A stretch of DNA of 64,000 nucleotides, taken from Saksenaea vasiformis B4078. Lineage: Eukaryota > Mucoromycota > Mucoromycetes > Mucorales > Saksenaeaceae. The DNA lies in NCBI GenBank assembly GCA_000697055.1, contig JNDT01002371.1, positions 124,001 to 188,000 on the forward strand, written 5' to 3'. The position numbers were made by a program, and so were the translations under genes. The notes beneath the pieces were generated by a model. That model had not been told where the DNA came from and did not search any database. It was given only the letters and a program-made list of their open reading frames with translations. This document shows, in pieces, positions 12,434 through 26,271 of this stretch (positions within the stretch are counted from its first letter, which is position 1; the number at the start of each line of letters is the position of its first letter).

Positions 12434-13844
12434 TTAGCTGGCCACAGCTGTAGGAGAAAGAAAACGGTTCGGAGTTGTCTGCAAGGGGAAAAAAGAAAAA
12501 GGGGTTAATGTTATGCAAATCTACAATAGTATATGAAGTACCTGTGGTTCCGCTGGTAGTTTGGTAGACTAACAGAAAGCAAAAAATATGGTTAGAACAA
12601 CAACACCAAATAGAAGACGTTTCTTTATTTACCTGTATGGGTGAGGCGGGGGCATTGTAAAACACCAACCCTTCAAAGATCTTGCGCGCAGTTCGGATAA
12701 CAGACCCATGAGAAAACTTGCCATCCTTGTTAAGGAATGCTTCAATTTGGATGGTTCCAGAAGGGTGTTCAATAACCACAGGGTAATGGTTCTTCTCGAC
12801 CATCCGCAATCTCGGGGATGCGATATCGTTCACAACACTTCCTTCATAGACTGCTGCGCTGGAAAGACATAAAGCACCTGTCACAGCAAATGCTGCGTGG
12901 CAAGAATCAGGAACAAAGTAGCGGGCAGATACCGTTCCTTCCTTCGTTGTGGGTTGGCCGATAAGGGCGACCTTTGGGATAACAGATCCAGCCACATCGC
13001 CTAGGCCCATAAGGAGACCTGCTTCACGTCGAACAGCCTCTATCTCCGCCAGTAGCGCCTTGTCCGCGTTAAGATCTGCACGTGGCTCAGACGCAGTTAG
13101 GCCAAAGTCGGAAGCACGCAAAAAAATGACTGGCACACCAACGTCAAAGCAGCTGACAGGTTTGTGGCGGATAATGTCGACAACACAACCCGTAGGGAGC
13201 ATTTTGCCGGTCTTTGCGCCAACAGCATCACAGAAATTCATATAGATAGGCGCAGCTGTTCCAGGAACACCTGAAATTTCACAATCTCCGTCATACTGGA
13301 CAACGCCACCAGGCGTCTGGACCACTAGATCGGTACATTTGCCCGTGTTTTCATTGAATACACGAACCGATGTCTGAGGATGAGAAACACTAACAAGACC
13401 ACGCTCAATCGCAAAAGGACCTAGTAAACAAAAAAAAAGCGATGAGTATGGATACAATTCTTCGTCATTAGCTGGTAGCCAAGGATGGATCTATCTATCT
13501 ATCTTACCGACGGCAGACATCATGTTGCCGCAGTTGGCTTGCACGTCAACAACACGTTTGTTGACACCCACTTGGGCAAACAGATAATCCACATCAACAC
13601 CAGGACGTTTGGACCGCGAAATAATAGCCACCTTGCTGGTTAGAGAGTTACCACCACCCAGACCGTCGACCATCAGTTCATGGCCAGATCCCATAAGGTC
13701 AAGAATGGCTCTTTCACGAGCATAGGGATCCGTAGGCAGATCATTGGCAAGGAAGAACGGACCACGAGAAGTTCCTCCACGCATCAAGGTACAGCGAGCA
13801 GCCATCAATTTAGAAGAAGGGTTATAGAACTGAAGGTCGTTCAT
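12434..13844 (-). CDS. PrpF/DUF453-family isomerase (aconitate or oxalomesaconate type)
   Basis: Four exons on the minus strand, 13844-13508, 13420-12633, 12568-12542 and 12478-12434, give about 398 residues, the usual size for PrpF. Members shift a double bond in tricarboxylic acids such as 2-methylaconitate or 4-oxalomesaconate, with a two-lobed diaminopimelate-epimerase-like fold. Visible motifs: [14 protein letters not shown] near the N-terminus, [16 protein letters not shown], and [19 protein letters not shown] spanning intron 1, where the family's catalytic-type cysteine lies. Exon 3 encodes only nine codons. A TATA-like TATAAAA (minus strand, 13913-13919) sits about 70 bp before the ATG. 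The gene diverges from the P450 gene at 14528. The substrate cannot be told from sequence: methylcitrate, gallate/protocatechuate or a secondary pathway are all possible. Confidence 0.88.
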
Positions 13845-14527
13845 AGTAAAGAAAATAGAAGAAGATGGAAAGCTTAGAAGACAAGTAAATTTTTTTGGGT
13901 CGGAGGATGACCTTTTATACAGATAGAGAGAGAGGCTCTCGTTTGGGGGGGGGGGGCTTTACACAGCCTATCTTGGTCATTGAGTTTATTTAGTAATCAG
14001 AGTAGCAAAGCGCATTGTATGGCTTGCTATGTCTCAATTTCCCAGAATGGATCTTAAATTTTTTGATCTTCTAAAAAAAAAAAGAGAAGAGAATCGGAGC
14101 CAATTGCGCGATGTAATGAAAGTTACGCTCTCTCTTCCTATCAGATTAGAGCGACCCTGGACATCGGCTGACGATCAGTACTTGGCAATCAAAACTTTTA
14201 AGGATTTCTGTTTTGCATGGTAACTGCATAGCAAAAAAAAAGAAAAAAAGAAACTCACTTGCTAATCAAAGATTTCCCGGCGACGTAAACCCTTTTTGGG
14301 AGACCTCTTAAAAGTTTTTTAGATAACGTCGGAGAAAGTCCTCATTTTGTACCTGAAACCATTGTGCATGAAATCCGGTCTGTCTGTCTGTCTGTCTTTA
14401 TTTTTTTTTCTCTCGTTTTTATAAAGACAAGAAGCAATTGGGTACCTTCTTTCTCTTCCTCTTCATACAAGACAGGACTCTTTTTCTCTCTCTCTCTCTC
14501 TGTGTCTCTCTGTGTCTCTCTTTTCCA
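13845..14527. promoter_or_regulatory. Shared divergent promoter region, PrpF-type gene and P450
   Basis: About 680 bp separate the two divergent start codons. A minus-strand TATA-like box lies at 13913-13919 and a plus-strand TTTATAAAG at about 14418-14426, roughly 105 bp before the P450 ATG. The region also holds a G-run near 13946-13957, a (TCTG)n tract near 14376-14397 and a (TC)n tract near 14481-14520 just before the P450 start. Confidence 0.5.
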
Positions 14528-16528
14528 ATGTCTTTGACGCGTTACGCTTTTGATATTCATTCTGCTTTGCTGTCATCCAAGATGGATCGGGATACATCCA
14601 AGACAGCTGTGGCTATCGTTGGTCTGAGTGTTGCTGCTGCTGCATTGCTGAAGGCCTGGAAATCAACAACCTCCGCTATTGATCTGCCTGGTCCCTCTGG
14701 TTGGCCCGTCGTTGGCAATCTCTTCCAGTTGGGTGAAAACTGGTCTGATACCTTCTCGCGCTGGTCAAAGACCTATGGTCCTGTCTACAAAGTGCGCCTA
14801 GGAAATCGTGATGTGGTATGGATCTTTCTCGGAAATGATGGACAAAAGTTCAACATGACATGCTCATGTCTTCCTTCTTCTTTTAGGTCGTGATTAATAC
14901 TGTTGATGCTGCCAAAGCCTTGTTTTTGGATCAAGGTTCGGCTTATACGTCGCGTCCTTACTTCTACACTTTCCATGGTGTCTTTACCAACCATGCCGCT
15001 CCTACCATTGGCACTTCCTTCTGGAACGAAAGTACCCGACGCAAGCGTCGTGCCGTGGCCACGGCAATGAACAAGCCAAAAGTTCAGAGGTAACTCGATT
15101 TGGCGCACAGACCTTTTTTTTAATCTCCATGCGTAGTTATGTGCCAATCATTGAAGCCGAGGCGCATGCACTTGTTAAGGAAATTTATATTAAAAGTCAG
15201 GGAGGCCAGATTCCTCTCGATCCCTACACTTACTTCCAGCGTCTCGCTCTGAACACGTCGCTAGAGGTCCATTTCGGTACCCGCCTTAGCGCCGTCGAGG
15301 ATACACTCTTCAAGGAGGTGGCAGAAGTAACCGCTAAAGTAGCGGGGTAAGTCTTTTTTAGTGACGGCGTTGTTTCACAAACTCAACTTGTCTGCATTAT
15401 CAAAAAGAGTACGAGCCGTTACCGGTTCATTGCAGGATTATTTACCTATTTTGCGCTATCTCCCGAACAACAAAGCGAGCAAACAAGCTGCTGGCTACGG
15501 CAAGCGACGCAAGATCTTTATGGATCATTTCCTTGACGAAGTCATTGAACGTGTGAAGAAAAATGAAGATATTCCATGTATTATGAGCTCCATCCTGCGT
15601 GATCCCGAGAATCAATTGACACGTCCCGAAATGGACTCCATCAGCGCATCCATGGTTTCCGCAGGCTTAGGTAAAAAAAAAAGGGGGGGGAGGAGGGGCC
15701 GAGGAAGCAGGAAAAGGAAAATGTTTGGGTTTCTGATATGTTTGTCATAGATACATTTGCAAATACGATGATCTGGTCTGTTGGTATTCTGGCCTCCCGC
15801 CCAGATATTCAAGAGAAGGCCCAAAAGGCAATCGAAGCAGTCTATGGCGATCGCGCACCCGATCCGTATGAGGAAAAAGTAGACTACATCAGGTATATTT
15901 CCCGGAAATCATCTTTCTTTGGGAGCCAATCTGATAAGCTGAAAAACTTTATTATTTTTTTTCTCTTCTAGTGCTCTTGTTAAGGAGTGTTCACGCTACT
16001 TCACTGTATTCCGTCTCAGTCTTCCGCGTGCAACAACCGCAGATTCTAAGTGGGGGGATGTCACCATCCCCGCCGGAAGCACCGTCTTTATGAACGCCTG
16101 GGCACTAAACTTTGGTAAAACGCCACTAGCACGTTTCGTTATCGCTCGCTGTTCTAACAAAGAAAAAAAAATTCTTTTTCTCCAATATAGATGATAATGT
16201 ATTCGATGACCCATGGGAATTCCGACCTGAACGCTACATGAATGATGACCTTCAGGGTACCAACCTGTTTGCATTTGGTTTGGGTCGCCGTATGTGTCCT
16301 GGTGTCCATTTGGCTTCTCGAGAAATGTACACCAGTTTCTTGTATATTTTGTATTATTTCAACATCCGTAAATCCGTCCATGTGGAGGAACAAGACTACG
16401 ACATCCATCCACTGACCGGTGTCTACAAGGCACAAGCCTTTAGCGTGTCGCCCAAGCGCTTCAAGGTCATGTTTGAGCCACGACACCAAGAACATTTCAA
16501 GACCAACATCCTTGACCGATCTGTCTGA
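14528..16528 (+). CDS. Cytochrome P450 monooxygenase
   Basis: Seven exons, 14528-14815, 14887-15089, 15137-15346, 15408-15670, 15751-15892, 15972-16114 and 16191-16528, phase-consistent, giving 528 residues from this ATG or 510 from the in-frame ATG at 14582; either could be the start. An N-terminal hydrophobic anchor (AVAIVGLSVAAAALL) and a proline hinge (LPGPSGWPVVGN) point to an ER-membrane enzyme. Further P450 landmarks: I-helix SAGLDTFANTMIW, the ExxR element in KECSRYF, FRPERYM, and the heme-ligand loop FAFGLGRRMCPGVHLA near 16270. Exon 4 uses the AAAAAG acceptor at 15407, which restores the frame. An AATAAA is at 16555. It is likely an NADPH-P450-reductase-dependent oxidase; the substrate is unknown. 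The divergent PrpF-type neighbour suggests, without proving, joint use. Confidence 0.93.
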
Positions 16529-19500
16529 TAAGAATATTTGTTGCATAAAACTTTAATAAAAAAAAACCTATACATGTCATACATATCACCCTTACTTGTC
16601 ATTGGCTTCATTTTTAATGGCTTCGTTTTGCCAAAAGTGGACAATTTACCGATAGAGTGGATAGCGGATAGCGGATAGCGGTGTTGTCGGAGCATCTCGG
16701 TTAACATGCGTTCATGGTAGTACCTTCAGAGGTGATGTACGGGGTTTTGGGACAAAAGACTGTGTGTGTGCAAACGGAGTATGAATGAAATGAACCCAGC
16801 GCAAAATGACAACTCAGCGTAGTGATCTAAATAAGGTTAGACATGGAAATCTTTTTCCCGTGATAAGGACAAAAAGGATGGGCGATCACCCATACAACGA
16901 TGAAAAAGGCAAATCGCGTGGCAAAAAAGTAAGCGAGTAGTCGTTTATCATGCTATATCAGTCTCAAGCTTACACCGAGCCACGGCGTTTTGATAACGCA
17001 CACCATCTTTCTCTCAACTAACAAAAAGAAATCATTCCTCCAGCTTGTTACACAGCGAGGCAACGCTCATGGAAACATTTAGGTTTCACAAAGGCTTCGG
17101 CGTGCTTCCCATGGTTGCATAAACCATACAATCATTGTCAAATACGTCCTTTTCAGCGCGGCGATCACATCTTCCTTGAAATCTGTGTTACAGAATTGGA
17201 TTCCATATTCTTCGTCTACACCGTCTCAATTGTTTAAGAGCAATTGCTAGCGGAGCGGGAGCATTTTTTTTTCACCCTATCTAAAATAGAATGCAAGCAC
17301 CGATAGTCTGGATTATTACTACATTATCATTAACATGTTCTGCGGACACAAATGTAGGCAGGCTTTGCAACACGCTCTCTCCCCCCAGAATCCATGTGAT
17401 AATGGTAGGGCAAGGCCATCCAGAAAAGCGAAAAAAGGACATTCTGTGTTGCAAAAAAAAAAAATCGTTCTTCCATATTTTAATTGCTTGCGGAAGTTAC
17501 TGCGTTCCAACAACGTCCATTGGATGCGCGCAACGAACCTCCGTTGAAGCAGATCGAACCTTTTTTTTTTTTGCGCCTTTGATGTTCGCCGCCATCTCTT
17601 ATCAAGCTTTCGTTCTGGTCCTAAGACACATTCCATAAATATCCCATATAGGGAGTAACCTTGTTTTTTTTTCTACTAACCTTGGTCGGGCTCATATTTC
17701 GTTAGGATGGTGTTGCCCAACAAAATGGCGCTCCTATATTAGGGAAACTAAGTATTTAAAGCTTATGAAGCATAATATGAGTGGTTTAGACGTCAAGATA
17801 GTGTATTACGTACAAAACCCCAGGACACCCTATTTCAAAATTAGTACCATCAGTTATTCCGTAGTCCGCCTAAACGAACTCGCTGCTTTGCCACCATTAT
17901 CTTGCAGAACTGATAGGCTGCTGTTATCGGCGTGGGGATTGGACCCCCCCCAAAAGAAAAGAGGTACCACGAAAAGACAGATTTTTCGCTTTCGACATTT
18001 TTGATAGGGGCAAATGGTTTAGAATACTCGTTTCCATCTGCTCTCATGAGACATGCACCCTTTCAAAATGTTCATTCCTTCGTCAGTTGCTGTTTTATGG
18101 CTTACAGTCATCAGTTAATTTCATTACCCGCAGTAACGACGGTTAGCAGCGTAAATAGTATGATCTGGAACAATCGTCAACGTTCAGTCTCGAAAAAGGC
18201 TACCGCATGACATTGAAACGTACTCTGTTGTTGTTTTGAAGCGTACAGTCATGTGCAGGAACGCAAGAAATGTTTATGAGACGCATGTGAACATAGTCGT
18301 TATCGCAAGGGATCGTTAAGAGAGAAACCGTGAAAAGAGTGCTGCTAGACGGCGTCGATGGTTGCAAATCTCATAAATTAAAAGTTACTGAACGTTTTGT
18401 TGTGAACCCATACAAAAGGTCAGGATGCGCACAAAGAATTGTTATAACTCGTCAGTGAGGTCATCTCGGGTTTATTCTAAGTTAAAACACTTGATCATAT
18501 CAGCAACCCTTCGGATAAAATAATGACATTTATCGTGACCCTGAAAAAAAAAAACAAGACAGCGTTATCTCCATTGTGTTGACGTACACGCGACACGTTA
18601 AAATTTATTGGATTCATCGTATGTAACCATCTGATCGTTTCATCCACTGAAAACAGGCCTAGCTACACCTTACTATCGCATCAGGAAGATTTGATTTGTC
18701 GCACAGTTTAATTATATAGCCGTGCTCTTCCGTTATTCTCCTAGGGCGCTAGGCTGCTTCAGACTGTTATCTTTGACTGAATTGCACATTTGACATGGCT
18801 GTATTGGTTTAGTATACGTATGACAGTTTATCTACAAAGGAAATCGGACACAGAGCCATAGAGTGCCACCTTGGATGTCATTATGGCGGGCAACAGCGTT
18901 TGCTTTACATTTGCATGCCTGAAACATCTGTCATACATCACAGCTTCAAGCAAGCTATACCGGCTTTATTCCATTGTATTCAGTCATCTAAAAGGGATAG
19001 CTAAATAATAACATTATCGTATCTCTGAGATGCACACAATATCAGAGAGCCATTTGGACGTGGGTCCTGACTCATGGCCAGCAGATTTAGGGCCACTATC
19101 TTATCCTACAGTTCCTACGTAAGGATTTGGAATATTTGCAAGAAGAACTGAGAAAAGTAATACACTAGAGAAGAATTGAGACGAGTAAAGTGAGTCGAAA
19201 TGCATGGATAAAAGCAAATTCAAGAGGAATAAGTCCACTTTCCTCCATAAGGCCACGGGTCGCCGGTTCTGGAGCTTACTAGCTTTGTAGGTGGTAGTAG
19301 TAAGAGGAGAGGAGAGGAGAGGAGAGGAGTGAGCAAGAGCAGATGGAGTAGTCACTACAACCGCCGATTAACAGAAATTTCGCTTATCAACTACAATTCC
19401 CATTCTCTTGCAAGGTGTCTACTCACGAGAAGAGCACTGGTGGGAGACGGTGGTATGTCCCATCCTATGAGATGTTGAACAGAGAAGATCCCGCGTAGTT

Positions 19501-20454
19501 GATCGTAGGAAAGTAACTCTCGGAACGGCCTACCCGTTACCTAATGAGATGTTATCGATAAGCCCAAGCCATCGCCTATCGGCTACCATCCGCTTGCGAA
19601 ACAGGCAAGCCTAATATTGCCGCGGAACACACCTGCCCAAAGTCGAAGCCAGCGACAGCGTCAACATTGTTTCTATATTCATCCTATTGGTAATGTTGGA
19701 GAAAAGGAACACGTTGCGATTAAGCGGAAACCATCGCCTCTGAACTGGCCCACTTTGGTGACAGCGTCGATGTTCTCCGATATGCTGCTCGAAGTTGGAT
19801 TGACTAAGCCCGAATTCCTATCTCGGCCATAATCAACCCCGTATCGTGGATCCAATGTTTCAACATTGTTTCAGTGAATACAATCGTTATTCTGGGCTAT
19901 GAACGAAATATCAAGATAGCGGAAGGCATGTCATATAGCTGTCGATAGGGTAATTGGATGACTGCGCACATGGAACATTGAACTGAGTCGACCCAGCTCT
20001 TGTCCGTTCTTTCAAGGTTCCATCTACGCAGCTTTGTTATTTTTACACACAGGATACAGATGACAAGGTTTGATAAGAGGTTCAACAGTAAGATATTGCA
20101 ACTTATAGTATCAAACACTTCATCAGCGAAAAGTGTAGTTGTATGTACATCGATGATCCCAATTAATGTCTCACTTTGATTCTCAGATGCAGAATCGATC
20201 AAAGCTTCCATAGTCCAGAAACAACGGAACTTGCGAGTACCACCACGCCTAGAATATTGGCATCTGACTTTGCAGACAAGGAAACCTTTGTCGACAATGA
20301 GCTAAACAAGTGATCAAATAGATAGGAAACCTAACTGAAATGGTGAACACCTAAAAACCGGATGTTGGGAAGAAAGATATGCTGGAAGTTAGATATAGCA
20401 ATAAAAAGAGGAAGAAAAAAAAGCGAAATAATGAGTATGTGCTGCCTCCAATGG

Positions 20455-20491
20455 GAGAGTTCTTGCTCTTTTGGGAGCAAACGGAACTCTC
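20455..20491. repeat. Perfect two-part hairpin
   Basis: GAGAGTTC at 20455-20462 pairs with GAACTCTC at 20484-20491, and TTGCTC at 20463-20468 pairs with GAGCAA at 20475-20480, leaving a six-base loop and a three-base bulge. Fourteen base pairs in 37 bases. The function is unknown. Confidence 0.8.
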
Positions 20492-21320
20492 TCCTGGAAG
20501 AGAGAAGTCTATCTGTTGAAATTATGTAAGCATTTGTTGGTAAGGAAAGTTATGTGTACATACATGAACACCGCGTCTCAAATAGCATATTTGCTGTAGC
20601 AGCATCTATCGCGAAATAGTAGGCGTTTTTGTATAATGCTTTGTGGACATCATCGTTCCATCGCCATCTATTTCTTTAACAGCGGTCACGTACGAAACAG
20701 TTGCTCCCATAATTCTTCATGGACGATATATTCTTCTATACACTCTTCAAAATCCGACTCATGCTACACATATTTTGGCTACATCATCTGCAGTGTCGGC
20801 TTCAAAGGTTGATAAGTCAGTTAAGCTCGCATGGAAGGTCATTAAATATTTACCACGAGCGCGTCGGGTAGCTGCCTATCGTTGTCGTGTGATTTTCTGA
20901 AGATACAAACTAGGCATCTTGTTTGTCACAGTATTGCTATGATTGAAGCAGATATATACCGCCAGTAAAGAGATTGCCGGAAACTTTTTCTTTGCTTTTG
21001 CCGCTGGCGTTAATTTCATCTTCGGCCCGCTGCTGATAGTTACTGGGAGATAATTTCTTCAGTTCGAGGGCGGGATGCCAGAGCATTTAATCATACGCAG
21101 ATAGCAGCAAAACCATGCAACGTATATACTATCTCTCCTCGACGGGGGTGACGGGACGAAGGACGTTGTCAGCTTCGAACCGGCTGAGCTGTCAAATTGT
21201 GCCAACTATACACAGCGCCTCTAGTTCTCTTTCTTGTAATACCAACATGCTCACCGAATGTCAAGCCTGCTGTCTAGTTCTCGACATGGAACCGACTAAG
21301 GGAAATCGCGAAGACACTGT

Positions 21321-21480
21321 GGGAAAGGCATTTCCGACAATTCGCCTGTTTTGGTCATTTTCAGGTAGATAGTCGTTGCAGTGTAGCACATCACTGCCAA
21401 GTATGTCTTGAAGCTGACACAATGATTCCGACTACTTACCTGAAAATGACAAAACAGGTGAAATGTCGGTACCTTTTCCC
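21321..21480. repeat. Imperfect inverted repeat, about 50-bp arms (MITE-like)
   Basis: The left arm 21321-21374 and right arm 21429-21480 are reverse complements with a few mismatches and small gaps; the shared core is CCTGTTTTGTCATTTTCAGG with one extra G on the left. The spacer is about 54 bp. This size and symmetry fit a decayed foldback or miniature inverted-repeat element. No target-site duplication was verified. Confidence 0.75.
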
Positions 21481-24400
21481 CATAGTGAAAGGCTAAAGCC
21501 ATTTTTCAATATCTTGCCATGTCATCGGAAGAAAAGATTTTGGCACCATAGCTAATTCAATATATAACACCGCGAGAGTGTCCCGGTTTTGTATTGCTCA
21601 TCCAGTTTGATAAAGAGGAGAGGCATTATCCATACGTATAGACGAATTGCTGACAGCCGCCGTCTCCCTCTGGCCCTTAACTCCTAGTGGTGCCGCTTGC
21701 AATCACTTTTGAACGGGCACGTTCGCTGAATTCCACCGGAAGGGCGAGAATGCAGAGCTGGAGGGGGTAGATCCTTCGTACGCACTGTGCACTGTCCCTC
21801 TCCGTCCATGTCGTGCCTTAAACATTACGAAAGATATGTAGGACAAACGCAGTTGGAAATGTAGAATGGTTTCTATCAATCTTCAAAAAAAAAGAGAAGA
21901 AAGAATAGATCGCTATTACGTAATTTAATCTATCAGCAATGTACACGCGATAGAAGCTAAAAGCTCCCAATGCATAAAAGAGTAGGCAATGGCATGGCCG
22001 TGCTTATTACCTGTGTTGTTGAATCTGTATATAATAATCACTGCATGACCTCGTCTCAGTTTGTTATTGCCAACTCTTGAAGATTAAACACATGCTAGGT
22101 AACGGGCCTTAACACTACAATTCACCGGTAAATATGAAGGATTGCCACCCCGCACATACAGTAATATGCCTGCAAAAAATCTGAAAGGCATAATCCCCGG
22201 GAGACACGTACACCACATAAGTCTGTAACTTGACGGGATTAAGGGTTCGTGGCTGTACGCGAAATCGTTGCTGATGTCATATTCGTTATACAAGCCTACG
22301 ACAATCATCTTTAGCATAATGATTCTTTGTAGTTTGACGTAAAAGCACGTCTTCCCTTTGTTTGGAGGAATCTATAGTACGTGCGGTTAGACTTTTGACA
22401 AGCCACGGCAATTGCTTGCCCAAAGTCATGCTGACGTGTGTTGCGGGATGCGAATGGCATGTAATGAAGGCGATCTGTTTGTTTGCTTGTTCCTATTTAT
22501 GTCGGTGCATGCTATTGTAATCCAACGTATATCAGTGAATAAATTTCCGGGCAGCTGTGGTAAAAGGGTCTGGAATAGCACAGTATACTTCCGCCGAGGT
22601 ATACATGCAGGTTATCAAGCATGCAGACTCTGTAAACTTCGAGGGAGAGTGTTACGCGTATTCATTCTGTGAAAAGAACGACATAGTATCGCTAAGGAAA
22701 CCTCTAGATAATCAAGGTCGGTAAGGTGACGCCTATTTAACAGATTAGGAACTGGTGTGTATGACAAAGATCTACAGACAAAATATGTCCAATTTTCTGG
22801 GGCGCGAAGACAAAGGTGACGCAGAATATCACATTGTAACCATCGTGCAACATAATTCCAAGTAAGCAACCATTAGGAAGAACGTATAATACACAATGAC
22901 AGCAAAGTATGGGTGTTATAGTTATCAATCATAGTCTCTTCATATCACCTATGAGAGCAGGGAGCCAGCGCCTGTTATCCTCTTGACCGCAAGGCCTGGT
23001 AAGTAGATGTATGGTTGTCAAGCTTGGTAATTCTGGATTCATTTTCACTGCCTGTAGCTACTAGTTTAAGCGAGCAATGATTTCCATAGGTGGACATTAA
23101 TTTGTTGGATGGAGAAGTACCACCATAAACAAGAGCATCGTCCACATATCGACCTTTCATTAAGGATTGATGTAAACGCTACTTTTTCTTCTCGTCAGCT
23201 AGGTTCTACAAACTACGTATAATGCAAGACCATGATTACCCTTTCAATATAAACTATGCTACCATTGGTACATTGCTCTATTTATTTGACAAAAAATAGT
23301 TACTTAGTAGCTATATTGCTCGCACTATAAAAATCGTGCTTGGAGTAAAGAATTTAATTTCTAACAGCACTCGGGATAAGACACTAACAAGATCAGAATT
23401 GTGAAAAAATGACCCCGCTTTAAGTCAAGTTCCAGTGGATCCTTTGAGTCAAAAGGAACTTTTCTGGCGCAGGGTCTTCTCATTGCCAAGTTAGCCGCAG
23501 TACCCTGGCGACACGTTATCAGCTGCCTGTAAATCCACTGTTGCATATTGGAGATGAAAGATAATGAGCAACCTTCAAAAAAGAAAAAATCAACTAGCGG
23601 CACAGAGTTGTTGTATCAGTCTATGGCTGGATTTGGGAGCTCTTCTACTTGAAGTGAGTGAACCCTTCCTTTCACATGGAGAATCCTCTGCAGCTGATTA
23701 TAGGTCCTTACTTCCTGCGACTTTTGCTTATGTTTCCCGGACATCATCTGGTAGCAAGGTAACACCAACATGCATTTCCTTCCCACTTTCCTATTTGCTA
23801 CCTTTGCTCCCCTTTTTCCTTTGATACTTGCATACCTACACGATCCTCTACCGACCATCTTGTCTCTAATCTTTCCTGCCAAGATGACAGAGCTCTCATT
23901 CCATTACCATTTTCGTTTTCGTTCAGATGAGAGCGGTCATGTTGACGACAGCGTAGCTCTCCGCAGTGGATTTGTCAAGACAAATCTCAGACAGTACCAA
24001 TGGAATAAATGGATCTCGTCTGACGAGCAGGCTATTTAAGTCAACTATACTTTAAAAAGCTCGGGAGACTTAAGGAATAATGGTCTATATTTATTTGGTT
24101 GTCATTGTATTCGTTATTCAAAGCCTTGCATCTCATCTCTAGCTCTAGCGCCGGAAGTATTGCAAGATTTTTTGAAGATCCACTGTAAGTTATGTTACGT
24201 GAGGTGTTTTCCTCAGCGATGATCACTTGCGCACTACAGCGATGATGTCAACGAATTTGATTGTTTCAATGATCGTACTTCAAGCAGCAGCTGCTGAGCT
24301 GGCAGAAAAGTAGGATATACTCTTGCCTTTGTGTTCATGGAGATATGTGGAAAATTTTGTTAGGGCAAATCAGTTCAAGATGATGGAGTAGTTATCTTGA

Positions 24401-25841
24401 AGAATGTGTAATGCTATAACAAACCGCTGGAAACCATACCGTTGTGTTTTGTCTGTTTTAACAGCAAAGATCAGGTATACTGGCACAATGCACCATGGGA
24501 TAGATGACAATATCTTCAGCTACTTTTCCATAGAAAGATAACTGTTGTGGTGGATATACCACCAGATTGCCCACGCTGGGTCTCAAGTCTCAACGCCGCA
24601 TGATTGCAGTCCTTACACCTAAAAAGTGTCGGCAAGGTAAACGGCGCGGATCCCTTTGATTGGGCCTTGTACCGCATGGTCGTCATAAGCGACTTTTCTC
24701 TAGCAAACTTAATGCAACGACAATGAACAGCTGATTTTAGGCCCTTATTATCTACTAGATTTCTAAAACAAAAGAATGGAAAATAAAAATAAAAATGGTT
24801 AGAACAATATGATGGAGGAACCGGATGTGACCTAAGAAACTCATTCTACCAACTGGACAGAAGGGCTCAGAAACATTAAAGGAGCTAGATTAACTCATTG
24901 AAGCATCTGACGCAAAGGTCACTTGAGGTATCGACGGGGAACCGCACCCACAGCAAGAACGTCTTTGAAGTCGAAAATAACAAGCTACAAATAAATTACC
25001 CGTTTACAGAATCGCCAAACTTTATTGTCATACTTTGGGTACACAAAACAATTACATGCAGCTACGCAACATGTTTTTTCTCGTCCAACTGGTTATGACC
25101 TACATGCAAGAATTTATTGGAATTTCTAGCTATGAATATCTTGCCTTAATCCATTTGGAAGTGACTTTGTATCAAAAACACAGTAATCACGACAATAAGG
25201 CATTGCCGGTTGAACCGAGCCGTAACAGAAAAAAATAATTATTATATGCAGAACCCTGAATTAGTAGCAGACAGAAAATGTCAAAGCCTCGATCTACTTT
25301 GGGGCTTTGACGTGAGACGTAACTTTATCGACAAAGTGTCGGCTCATTATTCACTGAAGGCCTCCTAGTACACGTCTCAGGTCAATCGTACCCATTGAAA
25401 ATTTATTATGTGCCGTCAGCTAATCACCGTGCGTCTGCATATAGGTGATAGCTACGATAGAACAGCGCTTCTAAACAACGTAAATCATTTCTTTTAATGG
25501 CTTCTCCAAACTTTATTAGTTGCGGTGTAAGTCGGAGGATGTAATTCCAGACAACTGGGAAGGCGGCTTCTCTCAGGAAAACAACGTAGCTGGCATACAG
25601 TGACCATCATAGCCTACTAATACAAACCAGTTGAAGAGGGTTTTACTAGATCCTCCAGCGACAAATAAGTAAACGTATATCCTAAGGTGCAGGAACTGGA
25701 AGTGCACTATATTGCGCAAGACTATGACGCCAAGGGTCCAAAAACTCCGAGAACACTATTACTTATGGCATTAGCTATGTGTATTTCCTAAATGGGTAAA
25801 TAAGACGGCATGTATTAATTCATCCGTAAAGTATCTGCATA

Positions 25842-26271
25842 TTTTTCAGCCGAGGTGAAACGTCAGGCGTGAGGGGGCTTAGGTACTTCATCTCGGATTT
25901 TATGTCATGTCTTCAAAAAAGAGAAGTGATTATATGCCTACAAGATGAACGGATATGTCATGAAGCAACATTCTGGCATTTCATCAGACCAGTTCTTTAC
26001 TTTAAACTCGATGGAATGACAGTAGAGGACGGCACTTGCTGATTATTCATTACTTTTCTTTCGACCCCCGCAGGGTTTAGCGTGGATTCTACGTTTGCAT
26101 GGTTACATCGCGCGGGTACATGCGTCGGACAAAATTTATAAAATTCCACGTCACATAGATCCTTCAACGCTTCTTATGCATGTCACCACGAGTAGAGCTC
26201 TAGAAAGCTTAAGTCAAAGGACAACAGTTTTCAGCCAAGTGCAACATCAGGTGGAGTGGGCTTAGGACGTA
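25842..26271 (+). repeat. Degenerate direct repeat upstream of the knottin gene
   Basis: Sequence around 25842-25895 and 26228-26271 shares TTTTCAGCC, then AAC.TCAGG and GGGCTTAGG in the same order and spacing, with looser similarity continuing downstream through TTATGTC and an A-rich stretch to ATTCTGGC at about 25971 versus GTTCTGGT at about 26347. The second copy is the upstream region of the secreted peptide gene at 26439. The first copy is not followed by an intact gene. Confidence 0.55.

Noticed and set aside
12949..13245. Plus-strand Arg/Ser/Ala-rich frame
   Set aside because: Shadow of the PrpF gene on the opposite strand.
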